DNA of 64,000 nucleotides from Spirometra erinaceieuropaei (lineage: Eukaryota > Platyhelminthes > Cestoda > Diphyllobothriidea > Diphyllobothriidae), in the NCBI GenBank assembly GCA_902702965.1, contig CACRXP010000226.1:117087-181086 (forward strand), in the 5' to 3' direction. The notes beneath the pieces were generated by a model. That model worked only from the letters and a program-made list of their open reading frames with translations. It searched no databases and was not told the origin of the DNA. Made by a program: the position numbers and the translations under genes. Of the stretch, positions 39,101 to 49,689 are shown piece by piece; position 1 is the stretch's first letter, and every line of letters starts with the position of its first letter.

Positions 39101-42100
39101 AGGTGATAATTAACAGTCGGACTGTTGTACGCCTTACCCGATTTCCTCCTGAATCCAGCCTATTTTGAAGAAATGGTGCAAAACCCCGGAGGTCGCGGCC
39201 AGGTTTTACGGCACTTGATTGGGCGACTTGCTGAGAGCCAGACCTCCTGTGACTGCCACAATAATATTGTCATTCGTGCGCTGTATTCATTAAAGTAAAT
39301 TTTTGTATGGACGCCCGCAAAATTGTTTTCGAACTAATTGTTCTGATCAGTACGTGTTGAACGCGTCAACTTTTCCTTTGATTCGAAACTTTAAAGTAGA
39401 ATTATCAGTACAACATAAGCCTAGACCAGTGTATGTACACGTTTATGGATTGGATAAATCAAAAAACAGCTGTCATGAGGATGAAATGTCAGAAATGCGC
39501 GTGATCAGCGTTCTCATCTCTCAATAGAAGCGAAGAGCCGAGTCCCAGGAAGTAGTCTTGAAGAAGGAGACACGATTGCCGGGACAAGAGCTTTATTAGC
39601 CTGACGTTTCGGATTCCTACTCGAGTAGGAATTGCATTGTTGCCGTCTTCATTATTCTCCAACTGCTTTAGATAGCGGCCAGTGCAAAGATCAGAAATCT
39701 ATCGGGTCATTACGCTAATTCCGACTTTTGTATTATTCCTCTTTGTTTTTTTGGCGTAGAGATGAATGCGGGAAGTACGCCTGTCTACATAATTTCCGCG
39801 GCAACCATATTACCTTGCGGCGAGCCGACGGTGGATTGATATCCTTTTCCATCTCTCCCTATCCGGCTTGTCTCAACGGTTACATTTCACGGAATAAGTG
39901 GGGGGACGCTGTTAACCTCTGTCGAAGTGCGAAGGTAAGTGCTGTTTCCCCTTAAAAGGGTGTGACAGGTTTGCTGACTCTGCATGTGGTTTGGGTCGTC
40001 CATCGCACCACCTTATCGTTGGATTGCCTAGGTTACATTCCATTCCAGGCATTTCTTTCTAAGTGGCTCCAAATTATCACCATATTTTTCCCTAGAGCAG
40101 TTCTGCATCAACAGCTATCGAATACACTGCTTCTACTCGTTTACGTGAATAGAACGTCCTGGGTGCCCCTTAAAAGGGTTTCGGTCACGGTCTTCGTGGA
40201 ACTAGACCCGAATTCCTGAAAGTAACAAGTGCCCAATATAGGCAACCATGATCGGCTAATGAAGGAACGTTAGCGACCATAGCATTTCTCGGTAAGATGT
40301 GGTTGTGTAGCCGCACCCGATGGACACAATACTGTTGGCCTACTTACTTATTTTGAGATGGTGTGATTACGTTGGCGTGGTGTTGCTGTGCGTTGCGGTG
40401 TGTATTCTGTTGGCGACCTTCTTTCTTTGTTGCCGTGTCTACCGTTTTCGGCCCAACGTCGGCGGTCCTTCTTGACTTTCGACTTGTCGTCTCCTTCTAA
40501 CTTTCACGTTGGATGTTTCAGGGTTAGGGTTTAAGGCTGCGGTTAAGGGTTAGGTTTGGGGGTTAGGGTTAGGGGTTAGGTTAGCTATTTCTCAACCACT
40601 GAAAGTACAGCCGCGCATCCCCAATAACTTTTCTTTTGCATACAATTACTTGTGTGCTCCCCGACCCAACCTGTAAAAACCCCCCATTACCACCAGCCCC
40701 TATTACAGGTGACTGAGGTTTACTTACATCAGGTGGGGCTACATAACCACATCTGACCGTCGAATTAACAGCATCGACTCTTAGGCTGTTCTCACCTAGA
40801 CGGTTTACTGTTTTATGGGTTGTCTACCTACTCAGTTTGAATTTATTTGGTCCTTTTTCTCGTTCAATTCCAGGCAAGGGGCTGGAACGGACATCCTAAT
40901 TTTATTAGCTATACCCACTGGGTCGTGATTCATTCATACAGATAGGCGAATTTTAGTTATCTCCTCGGTTTGCCAAAACTATCTGGTCAAAACCTATTTT
41001 AGGAAAATTTTCTATGGGCGTGCCTGGCCGGACTGGCTGTTTCGGCAAAGAACCTTGAATTGGCCGAGCTGGCATATTCCGCTGTAAATAGAGTGAGTCT
41101 GCTCCTTTCCTCTCCCACTAACAAAGGGGTTCTAGCCTGAGAAGGTTGACCACATACGTCGAATTCTTGAGATGCCTCAATCAGAGACGCGGAACGCGCA
41201 AATTTTCCTCCTGGCCGGTAGGTTGGCCTGATATCCTGACATCATTTCTGCTCTATTTCAGGTCAGCCTCGCAATGCGGAGTGTGTGCTTTTACAGTCCG
41301 GACTGACCTTTAGCGCCATCATGATCAACCTGACTATTTACAATTGGGAAAGGTATGACATTAAGTCTCATATTAATCCTTGTGGGTTCGGTGAAAGTGC
41401 GTCTATAACTCTGGTAGTATTCCCTTTAGGGTAGGTTTGCGAAGGAAAATGTTTTGTTCTCACCCTCAACCTTTCGCATGCTCAAAAAGCGCAAATGCGA
41501 CACAGGAATCTAACTCATCCGGCCGTTAAACCCAGAGTTATTTGCCTCTCAAACAGCCAGAAAACTATACTGGTTCTTGCAAGCGATAGTTTGAGTCGTC
41601 TCCTCTGTATAACCGAGGTATCTTCGTTGAGTAGCCCCTCCTTTTCCAGGTTTGAACCAGAGTCGATGTTAGCCACGACACGTCAAATAAACAGTAGTAG
41701 AACACGAAATAAGGAAGGAGGTTAGCCAGACTCTGTCTCATAATGACTACTTGCTTGCTGTGTGAACTTGTCGTCCCTCAATCAATTATCGCCAGGCCCA
41801 TTAAATTAGCGTACGACAAGGTTGCACACTAATGAAGAAAGTGGAACCTCAGCGCTTGGATCCCCCTCCAATCCATTTTCACTTCACTCCCTCCCCCATT
41901 CACCCGTTCACAAGAATAGGCACTGCCATCCTCCTCCCGTCCCTCCCCCACAGTACCCACTAATGCGCAGCAATTGCATATAACATTTCAATAACCCGAA
42001 GAGAATTAATCTAAAATGTGAGTTCACTGCGACTGACTTCTTATTGCAGCTTCACACTATTTGCCCACTATGCCGTCTTCTATCTAAAATCATTCACGAT

Positions 42101-44537
42101 TGTATGAGATGACATTATGTCACAGATTAGTGGGGCTCTAAGTCTCCGTTCCACCCAAAATTGCTTTAATTTCCATGCACAGGGGTACGGAGGTGGTGAC
42201 GGGTCATGGTCAACATCCCAAACATATCTAACCTGGTGGATGATTATAGGTGCTGCAAAAGATATCCGATCGTAAAACCGATTCAACTTATATTAAAATT
42301 TCTAGACCGCAAAAAGTGGCGTACCAGAGGTATACTAAGTCCAAAAATTGTTAGCGGCTGCTGCAGTTGACAGAGCAAGTCACCACTGTCTCGAGGGCAC
42401 AGTGGGGTCTTGCAAAGTAATTATTAGGGGGAACTCTCAGCTCCTTCCTCACTCGTCTTTCTAGCATCGCTCTCCACATTGTAGGACAAAGTCTCTGCGG
42501 ACAGGGGCGAATAGAGTGCAGTGGTCGACGTGACTGTACCCACCTCTACACCTGCTACACGTGTCAGATTGATCTCAAGGAGGGGTTTCGGCTCTGCCAG
42601 CGAGCAAAATTGTTTTGAAGCAGTCAAACAAAGGTATTAACGCGTCATAATCGTTTGAATCTTGCAAGATTCATGTGGCCATGGAGTCGAGGATGATCAC
42701 AGGAAAGACCACTAGCATACCCTCGCAACCAAGGTGGTTTAAGTCGACGCCGGGACTCAAGACAGGTAGAAAATCAACTTTCCTGTCTCACTCAATGCAA
42801 AAAGTGGAGGAGAGTATCTAGCGAATGAAAGATGTAAGGCGAAAAAAATCTCGAAAATTGGGGGGTCTCAATTTACCCATTGTCACGTTCCTGACGCTAG
42901 TAACTGAGATAGGCGACCTTCTCCTGACTAACTGGGCTTTTTTCGATCTTTTAAAACCTTTTTGAAGTTCGCTTTGACAAAATGGGCTGAATGTCAACTT
43001 TCGAGGAAGGGCTGACTTTTCGCTTCATATATTTGAAATTCCTGTTCTTTAACTCTTATTTTAGAATTCACAAATTTATCCAGACTTTAAGTGCCTAAAA
43101 TTTATCCTTTAGGGCACTCGAGCTGGCGGCTAAAAATGATGTTGCGAAGTCTATTGTGCTGACCGTGAGACAGCAGTATCTGGACAACTTGAGACGACAG
43201 GAGTTTCTGAAGGAATTTATTAATTGCCAAGCAAACGTGAGTCCGTTTAGTATAGTATACGCCTTTTAGTCAATAAACACAGTGCTGAGAAAAATATCAC
43301 CTTTAAGTATTGTTGTATATTTTAAAGTGATCATCTCGAAACCTAAGTTTGTTTACAAACAGAAGCCAGACTTTTCTTTTGGAAGAGGACGATGGGGCAG
43401 TTCATTCATATATCTCACGTAGCTACGCAGTAAATGCACATCTGCGCTCTCCCAAATAAGGATACACACTATAAAGTTTCCTCTACTTGAAGCTTAAGGC
43501 GAAGCGCTAGCCTTGAGCTCGTAAATAAACTCATTTCGAACACTGGGTCGGGTCTGTAAGACTCTTGCATCGGGAAGTCAATCAACAGAGGCTGGGGAGA
43601 CTGGAATGGTCACTTCCGGCCTATGTCTTCATAATTTTTAGACAGCCGCACCCCAACACAGCACTCTGAAGATTCGAGACTTGAGCCAGCGTTCCGTCGT
43701 TCACGAAGCCAAGCTTCTTGCCTCCTAAACTACGGTCTCGCGCTCTGTCGGCCGCAAATAGAAGCATTCAATCGCAGCAAGGTAGTACTCATGGATTTAT
43801 TCGGGCTGTAGAACGAAAAACGAGCGCTTGGTTTGGGTCTAGAGCTCTACTCCAAAGGTAGGAACTGACCACTCTGATGGCATCCTTTTATGGTTTATTA
43901 AATTTGCTCACTGACAATGTCGAATTGAGCATTTTGAATACTTTTCCGATTAACCCCTGTAATTTGGCGATTGTCTCCGTCTGGGGAATTAACACTCGAG
44001 TTGGTGTTATGTGGTAATACTTGACTCTGTTCGCGCCATCTGTGGGAATGGCGCTCCCAGTGAGTATTCTGTGACATGTGAAAAGGATCAACAAGTTTGT
44101 TTTGACGACTTCACTCAGCTCGGAGGATCTGTACAAATACAGGAAGTTTAGCACGAAGTAAGAAGGAGACTGCTTTGCCCTTTAGTCGGCAAATAAGTTA
44201 CGATTCTCGGTTGCAGATTACGGGCTGAAGCGCTATTGCCTTGTGGAGTAACAATTTGTACAGCAGTGTGATAAAAACTAAAATACCAAATTACTCGCGG
44301 TTACCTCGGGTTAATCTTGCTCTAATTATAAATTCGGCGGTCTTAGGTCTTTTTGAATGCACTCCTCTTGTCCTGTCCACCTGTCTGCCGGAAACAGTGA
44401 CATCGAAACACGCAGTGGAGAAGTGTGCGAATTCGTTGACGCCTGCTTATTTCTCTTTGCAGCGTTTTGCAGATTCCGAAGCCCTGGAGTCGGCAATAAT
44501 AGAGGAATATCAAAAGGAAGCTGCGGCGAAGGCTTGA
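24602..44537 (+). CDS. IFT80: IFT80-like intraflagellar transport protein, 18 exons found, one missing
   Basis: Exons: 24602-24659, 25600-25827, 25868-25978, 26012-26080, 26112-26221, 26872-26961, 26997-27134, 29275-29573, 30390-30464, 30606-30769, 33428-33492, [missing], 37328-37475, 39760-39934, 41003-41092, 41136-41217, 41262-41352, 43113-43236, 44463-44537. All are GT-AG. They total 2192 nt; a missing exon of about 145 nt, as predicted from phase and homology, gives about 778 aa (human IFT80 is 777). The N-terminal half carries WD repeats ([58 protein letters not shown]). The C-terminal half is the alpha-helical part with [17 protein letters not shown] and TIYNWERALELA. The family is a peripheral IFT-B subunit needed for anterograde transport and ciliogenesis; in flatworms, cilia are restricted to sensory, flame-cell and sperm structures. 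The start exon and the second acceptor are the least certain parts. Confidence 0.9.
24803..25338. repeat. 536 bp near-perfect inverted repeat in IFT80 intron 1
   Basis: Left arm 24803-25061 and right arm 25080-25338 (259 bp each) are reverse complements apart from a few substitutions and tiny indels; the spacer is about 18 bp. Arms begin GAATGCATGAACG and end with its complement. No transposase frame lies inside. It could be a foldback/MITE element or an assembly artefact. Any transcript across it would form a long hairpin. Confidence 0.9.
25979..26011 (+). other. 33 bp stop-free, in-frame micro-intron in IFT80
   Basis: The sequence GTACGT...TTGCTAG has consensus ends, a length divisible by three and no stop in the reading frame. 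Removal gives the conserved [14 protein letters not shown]. Retention would insert 11 residues (about [11 protein letters not shown] with flanking changes) just before the GEDG turn of a WD repeat without breaking the frame. Confidence 0.85.
27135..29274 (+). other. IFT80 intron 7 (2140 bp)
   Basis: Holds a short degenerate telomere-like run (about 28330-28395, GGGTTA/AGGTTAG units) and the first TIR element (28623-29099). The rest is AT-rich without recognisable content. Confidence 0.7.
28623..29099 (+). mobile_element. MITE-like TIR element with telomere-like core, copy 1
   Basis: Begins CGGTAAAATGTGGTTATG and ends with its approximate inverted complement (CATAATCACATCTGACTG), giving terminal inverted repeats of about 22 bp. 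The core at 28852-28910 is irregular TTAGGG units. It aligns along its whole length with 40290-40759. A possible ATAAA duplication flanks it (28617-28621 and 29100-29104), not exact enough to be sure. It has no coding capacity. Confidence 0.75.
29275..33492 (+). CDS. IFT80: IFT80 exons 8-11: second WD block and linker
   Basis: Exon 8 (299 nt) starts [18 protein letters not shown] and includes [20 protein letters not shown], a strongly conserved IFT80 stretch. Exon 9 (75 nt) begins SVKNFNTPS. Exon 10 encodes [20 protein letters not shown]. Exon 11 is only 65 nt ([20 protein letters not shown]) and was found by its match to the vertebrate LFEASTGKPLGDGK segment; its donor is GTAAGC. Phases 2, 2, 1 and 0 join without edits. 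The intron between exons 8 and 9 is 816 bp, between 9 and 10 is 141 bp, and between 10 and 11 is 2658 bp. Confidence 0.85.
30770..33427 (+). other. IFT80 intron 10 (2658 bp)
   Basis: Contains a CpG-rich island-like patch at about 31140-31330 (with CCAATCAG) and probable old repeats at 32160-32340 and 32620-32850. The GC content of these patches contrasts with AT-rich intron sequence. No coding family is recognised. Confidence 0.45.
34205..34330 (+). repeat. tRNA-derived SINE-like head
   Basis: An A-box-like TGGCTCAATGA (34236-34246) and a B-box GGTTCGAGCC (34277-34286) are spaced as in tRNA genes. They show the RNA polymerase III internal promoter layout, but no proper acceptor stem is visible. 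The element probably extends to about 34580. It lies in an IFT80 intron. Confidence 0.5.
35254..35805. other. Assembly gap (552 N)
   Basis: Unknown sequence. Frames that appear to cross it are artefacts. It lies where the missing IFT80 exon is expected. Confidence 1.
36605..37065 (-). repeat. Dispersed SINE-like repeat R1, copy 2
   Basis: Reverse orientation relative to copy 1. Shares CCAAGGTGCGGGCTCGACCG and CATCCACCTG (plus-strand reading), the GGTGTCAAGAC complement and the closing GGACATCGTCGGA. It carries an additional segment at its low-coordinate end (CGTTATCGGAGTTGCGCACC) also found in copy 3, so these two form a subfamily. Confidence 0.65.
37328..44537 (+). CDS. IFT80: IFT80 exons 13-19: C-terminal helical region
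   Basis: Exon 13 ([18 protein letters not shown]...[18 protein letters not shown]) starts with two nt of a split codon, so the preceding unseen exon must end in phase 1. Exon 14 carries [20 protein letters not shown] and [13 protein letters not shown]. Exon 15 reads [14 protein letters not shown]. Exon 16 reads [17 protein letters not shown]; an alternative acceptor six bases downstream would drop Pro-Glu. Exon 17 ends TIYNWE, exon 18 continues [17 protein letters not shown], and exon 19 ends ...[14 protein letters not shown] at 44537. Introns 15-16 and 16-17 are 43 and 44 bp. The final exon is weakly conserved, as in the family generally. Confidence 0.82.
38570..39065 (-). repeat. Dispersed SINE-like repeat R1, copy 3
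   Basis: Same orientation and subfamily as copy 2: shared GGCCAACGCAGGGGCCAGAT-type and GTTATCGGGAATGCGCACCC sequence, AAATCCTGGCCAGTG, GGACCAGGGGGTGTG, and the closing GATGGACATCGTC. Located in the IFT80 intron between exons 13 and 14. Confidence 0.65.
39560..39660 (-). repeat. Penelope-like/hammerhead-like remnant with 20 bp palindrome
   Basis: The plus strand has CCTGACGTTTCGG followed by a perfect 20 bp palindrome ATTCCTACTCGAGTAGGAAT (39613-39632). On the minus strand this reads palindrome-CCGAAACGTC, resembling the GAAAC-GUC end of hammerhead motifs known from Penelope-like elements. An intact CTGATGA box is absent (only AATAATGA at about 39650), so at best it is a remnant. Confidence 0.3.
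40290..40759 (+). mobile_element. MITE-like TIR element with telomere-like core, copy 2
   Basis: Begins CGGTAAGATGTGGTTGTG and ends CATAACCACATCTGACCG, a near-perfect inverted pair. The core (40519-40585) contains GGGTTAGGGTT, GGTTAGGGTTAGGGG and related units. Order of shared segments with copy 1: GGACACAATACTGTTG, GATTACGTTGGC, the telomere-like core, CAACCACTGAAAGTAC, CCTGTAAAAACCCC, TIR. Located in the IFT80 intron 39935-41002. Confidence 0.75.
41353..43112 (+). other. IFT80 intron 17 (1760 bp)
   Basis: No recognisable repeat or gene, apart from a pyrimidine-rich run at about 41875-41950. Donor GTATGA, acceptor CCTTTAG. Confidence 0.6.
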
Positions 44538-47460
44538 CACCAAACCGCTTTCTATACCTTTTCAAATTTGTTGTTCTGTTTGTTCTTTCATTAATACATG
44601 TACAGAATATAATCCGCGATCTTGTCTTACGGGATTTTTAGAGATCTGGTAATTGTAGCAGCAAGTTGATGCGTCGGTTGCGGTGACGTAAAGAAAACGA
44701 GCTCATTGTTAGTAAATACTGACCACTTAATACTCTGTTTGAAGTTAAAACGTCGAAACAGCCATAATCTGAATAGTAGAAAACTACCTTTTTGTGAACA
44801 AAAGCGAATTTCAGAGAACATGTCTATAATAGTTGTCAAGTTAAACAGTCAGAGCCTTTCACAGCCGCCAGATTTGTGCTAACCGCTGACCTGATTTCTG
44901 CAAGGGGCTCTACAGCGGATATCCAGTTGTCCGGTGGAAGAGTAGATTCGGTTGTCAAAGGTGTAATCACAAGTCAGTGACTTGAAACAACAGCCAAGCC
45001 TTCTTCCTTGACGTTTCTCCGCACATGCATGATGAGGATACTTTTTAACTTATGGTTCTGCCCAAAAGAATAAATAACTAAAATGAGGACATCTCAGGGA
45101 GTCTAGCCAGATTGCAGTGCTGCCACCAGTGTCCATTGGTGGGAGTTAATGTGTACACACTTCCACCACTGAGGGATTTTCTTATCCCAAAGATTTTAGT
45201 TACAATTTGTCCGCCGAAATTTTTAAGCGGCTTGCAGGCTGTGGATGATTCAGCAGCAGAATTAATGCAAAATATTATAAAATGTGTGCTTCGAAGGTGA
45301 CGGATAGCATCGTCGTATCCCATTCCTACCATCAAGGTCGTTATGCTCACAGGCGTATTTACCGCAATTCCTGAAAAATTTAAATGGCATCTCTGCCATC
45401 AGGTGCCAATAAATGAGGCCACTTACTGGATGTGTTTGTGACGCCGGCTGTGAGCAGTGCGGAACAATTTTCATTCCTGAGCGAGGTGATGGGATAGTTG
45501 ATCGTAGTGTCAGACTCATCTGCAATCAGCTTGTCAGCCCGTTGATATCTATGCACACACTAGCATTGGTTGTAGAAGCCTTGTCAATGAATCTGCGGTC
45601 GCTTATGTGGACGGAATCATCAACTTAATTAGGATGTACTGGTAGCGGGAAGTATGTTCACCTGGGTTCATCAAAGCAGTCTAGTGCTACACCTCAATAC
45701 TAACGATGAAATCTAGCATAGAAGCCAATCGGGCTGTTCAAACCGCCATCAGTGGAATTCCACTGCATGCTGAGTCAAAGAAGCAAGTCTGGTAAATCCT
45801 CGGTTGACTGGTGTAGCTTATATCAGGTAGTTTTTTTTTATGGTAAGCGTTAACTGAAGTGCCGGCAAGCCAGCAGACGCAGGCTAGCACTACAAACCCC
45901 TAGTTGACGAAATTTGTGAATTCCAACAAAAGCCAATATCTATCAGAGGTTGAGAGCAATTGCGTGCATCCACCCCCATTAAATAAACAACACATCGTGA
46001 CATAGTCCGTCATTTCGCATTGCAAAATAAGTTACGCTTACTAGAAGTGCGGGCTGTATCAAGTTTGTTGTTGAAATTGTCCGTTTCGTGCGTCCAGGGC
46101 TTGTGTTGTTATTCCGACAGGGATCTACCCCAATTCCGCACTAGATACTTAATGCAGAGTCTGCCATAAGGGTGGTCTTGCAGTAGGAAGCATATTTTTC
46201 ATAGTCCAACTGTTGTGCACACGACTTAAAATCGCCAGATCGGTGGTCCGGCTCCGTCTGGCGGCACCATTCCTTCCGGACTGCTGGAGTTATCCCTTTT
46301 CCCACAATGTACGGCAGGATTATTTCTACTGAAACTCACATTCAGGCAATAAATCAACCAGTCCATAAGAAGTGATTACAAGTGGTGCTTCATTAAAAAG
46401 GCTGTTAATGATAAATAATGGAATAACTGATAAAATAAATATTCTAGCAACAGAAAGGCACATGCACACGGTCGACTGAAGAATGCACTCTCGACTATAG
46501 TCTCTAGGAGACAACTAGGAGGGTGGAACACAAGCTTCCACAGCCGTCCCTATAAACAGAACATAACAGCACGCAAGCAGTGTGTGGCATTTTGAGCCGA
46601 ATCTCTTTCTTTTTTCGTCCCCGTGAAACAAAACAAAATCGGCTCATTTGACCTCTGTTGCGATGGTGGTGCCTAATACTACTATTTGAATGTGTTATGG
46701 TAGCAAAACACGTGGAAGAGATAGTTCAGTTGGATGTTAAGAAAGGAAAATGGCAGGATGACGACTTACAGGCGATAATATAGATATAAGAGGAACTTCT
46801 GCGTCAGGAAACATTGGGCACAAAAATAAATTTTTATTAAATTCGTTGCAGGCGCTACACCCAGATGTACCTAAGCAATTTTCAGGGATTTGCGCAAAAC
46901 GTGTTGTAACAGTATGTATTCGGAGTAATTTGCTGAGACTTGCGGATATCATAGAGTTTTGGTGTTCCAAAAAAGACTTCGTCTAGGACTATAAACACGA
47001 AAGAAACAGTGATTCACTAATTCCTTTTGAAGTTTTTCTTTCGAAAATTTTTCACATCTTTTAGAACCACGCACGCGAAGACAGTTAACGGGCAAGCTAT
47101 AAAATCAAGGGTCGAGGCTGGCTTGAGCGACTCGTCAAGTAGACCTAAATGTGCGCCCACTAGAGTAAAGTCAAATGCGCCGCAAGTGGCTGTGAGACTG
47201 ACTGCCGCCAGCATTACGTCGATGTCGTCAATTACGAATCTACAGATAATTTATTTTCTGGCCACCAAAGTGAAACTCACAGAAGAATAGTCATCCCGCG
47301 GTCTACGAGAGAATACCAAGTTGGTAAATTATCACGCAAATAGTGTAACGTGCATCTTGTGTTAAATTATGGAACGTCTTGCTCAGAAGAATTGATTGGG
47401 GTAAGTGACACAGTAGCACGATAATGAGTGCGAAGCAATGCATATTTCGGGGCAGTCGCT
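44538..47460. other. Downstream intergenic region of IFT80
   Basis: No gene or known repeat recognised. An AATAAA at 45069-45074 is far from the stop codon and its use is unproven. ORFs at 45078-45350 and 46737-46970 (minus) lack motifs. Confidence 0.4.
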
Positions 47461-47469
47461 CATGCCTTA

Positions 47470-47700
47470 ATGGTTTGGTTTAAGCATGTGATTGGCTAAA
47501 CCATCGCCGGCGAGGCGGACGAAACGTCCGATGACAGAACATGCGCATTTTACGAAAGTGGACACCGTTTCCTTCGGTTTATCCTGGTAAAAGAAGATGG
47601 GAGTAGATGGCGTATAACACACGTGGAGGGGTAGTTTAGCCCTTTCAGTCAGTGCGCACAATCTTATTGCTAATTGGCGGAGAGCCACGGACGGCCGACT
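47470..47700. repeat. Repeat tail with GGACG-AAA-CGTCC hairpin
   Basis: Plus strand 47500-47531 holds two adjacent small hairpins: CGCC-GGCGA-GGCG and GGACG-AAA-CGTCC. The GAAACGTC core matches that at 39.6 kb. Minus-strand frames are degenerate. It may be a relic of a Penelope-like or related element; no full ribozyme core is visible. Confidence 0.25.
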
Positions 47701-48066
47701 GGTGCGCGGGAGGGAGAACAGATGGAAACCAGTGCATTTCTTATGACAACGAATCTGACATGCCAGAATCCACCCCGACGCGCTAAGAGTCGTGTCTTAG
47801 AAGGTCGCCAATTGACGGGTCAACTCAGTTCTCGCGGGAGTGTTTTCAAGCACCTGAATGGCTGAATGTCGTATTGAAATTTTTCTTTCTTAATGTTGCT
47901 TTTATGGCACCGTCATTCATGGGAGATGCGAGCCGTGCGTACAAAAAAGCCTGCTGCAAGCTGAGGTGACCGGATTGCGTGACAGGTGCGCATGGCCTAT
48001 TTGGCTTTGTTCACCACTGCGCCTGCCTTCCGCCGTTTGGACACGGTCTCGCCATCGAAGCAAGGT

Positions 48067-48145
48067 TGAAGAAGAAGAAGAAGAAGAAGAAGAAGAAGAA
48101 GAAGAAGAAGAAGAAGAAGAAGAAGAAGAAGAAGAAGAAGAAGAA
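48067..48145 (+). repeat. (GAA)n microsatellite
   Basis: About 26 uninterrupted GAA units. All four long low-complexity ORFs over it (poly-E, poly-K, poly-S, poly-L) are products of the repeat, not genes. Confidence 0.98.
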
Positions 48146-48364
48146 AGTGCGGGAGATGCCGCCCAAGTCTGCCTTGCCACAAACTAATTTTCAAACAAGT
48201 CTTATTTGCTGAGCCCACTCATTGGGCCAATCGGCAGACGCCGTCACTTGGGACCGTCGGACTGTTACTAGTAATGTTATGTACTTGCTGAAAGACGGAG
48301 GATAGTTATAGAAGGAGATGTCCTGTGGATATAAATTTTCTTGACCCAAAGAAGGCCTTTTAGT

Positions 48365-48850
48365 GAGTGTCCCACCAACGTCCCTTGCAAAAGATACGAG
48401 AATGTAAGAACTTTGTTATGGAGAGCGCAAGCGACGTGGAGTCACGGCCTAAGGCGAAAGGAAGACTCGACCACGCGCTGAACAGAGGACCAAGCCGGCG
48501 GCGTGGTACACGCGTGAGGTTAGACGGCCGACCGGCGCCGAACACGTCTGGTGGCTTTGGTCACGGGCGCGGTCCAATCAGTGGCTGGTGAACATCGGTA
48601 GAACATCCACGGGGGCTTCTCGCGCACGCAGTGGCCAATCCGCGACCGGCGCACCATGGGCAGGGACGTTCTAGAACGTCCTGAACGGTTGGCACGCCAT
48701 TGGGCGGAATGTTCCAGAACGCACAGCGGCCAACACAAATAACGCAGCTTTCTGACCAGTTGTAACCCTTATCTGTTCGCAAGTTTCCAATAAAGTGCTT
48801 GTCACCCGAATCGGCTCTCTTCCTGTTCCACCGTCCTCCCGGGTCATAAC
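48365..48850 (+). repeat. LTR-like or promoter-like GC-rich block
   Basis: Two CCAAT boxes (48574, 48635) and one inverted CCAAT (about 48699), a 10 bp palindrome GTTCTAGAAC (48668-48677), a related GTTCCAGAAC (48711-48720), then AATAAA (48789-48794) and an end at CATAACA. This promoter-then-polyA order fits a solo LTR. The segment GAGTCACGGCCTAAGGCGAA (about 48440) has a close relative near 16945, so it is a dispersed repeat. Its ends and any target duplication are not defined. Confidence 0.35.
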
Positions 48851-48859
48851 AGGACTATA

Positions 48860-49680
48860 CAAAGTGGTTCAAACCTATCGTAAAATGTTATGCGCATTGG
48901 ATGGGATCTGTGCATGAGCAGAAAGGAATGGAAAGTACAGAGCATGCAGTCTCAAGGCATACAGGTGCAGCAGACGACTGGGTCTTAATAATACAAAAAT
49001 TTAAAACTTGTTTCGAAGCCCTAAAATATCCCTCCAACTACAAGACAGTAAGGGGACATGATTTACAAAAAAAGGAAGCATGTCGTTTTGCATATGCTCT
49101 ACGGAAGAGGATCCGATAGTAACGAGCATTGAGAATCAACGAAACAAAGTAACTACTTAAACTGTCACTTTGTTATGATAATAGTGAACGAACAAGAAGT
49201 CTGTTTATGCGAAAAAGCCGCCTTTGAACGCGTAGTAATGATGACCAATAAGAAAAACAAAAATACAGTGCTGGGATTAATTTTTAGAGTCTATAGGTTA
49301 AGAGGTAAGAGTTGGTAGGGCCGAATGTTTGGTAAAGCACTTCGGCTCCGGATTACGCTAGTCTGATCGCGAATGGGGGTAGAATTTGCTGTGGCCAGCC
49401 ACATTTATTTATGTAGTTATTTACTAGGACGTCAGTTTCCGGACTGCGAATCCGGTTCGCCAAGTAGTTGTTATCTTCCAGTTCATCAATAGGCTTAGAT
49501 TTACTCTTGATAGAATGTCAGAAATACTCCCGGATAAGGCAATGTTGGAGAAATGCGATTTCGTCAAAAGGTGTTAAAACACACAACGCTCTTGATCTCT
49601 GTCATCTGTGAACTAAGTACTATCACTTCCCAATTGAAGTTGGTCCACAAAGTAACTAACATCACACCCGGCTGTTTTCA
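48860..49680. other. No recognisable gene
   Basis: AT-rich, short ORFs only. Some repeat-derived sequence is likely at 49320-49460, but no family could be assigned. Confidence 0.4.
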
Positions 49681-49689
49681 GTGCCTATC

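Noticed and set aside
47966..48218. Four overlapping ORFs rich in Glu, Lys, Ser or Leu
   Set aside because: All are readings of the (GAA)n microsatellite.
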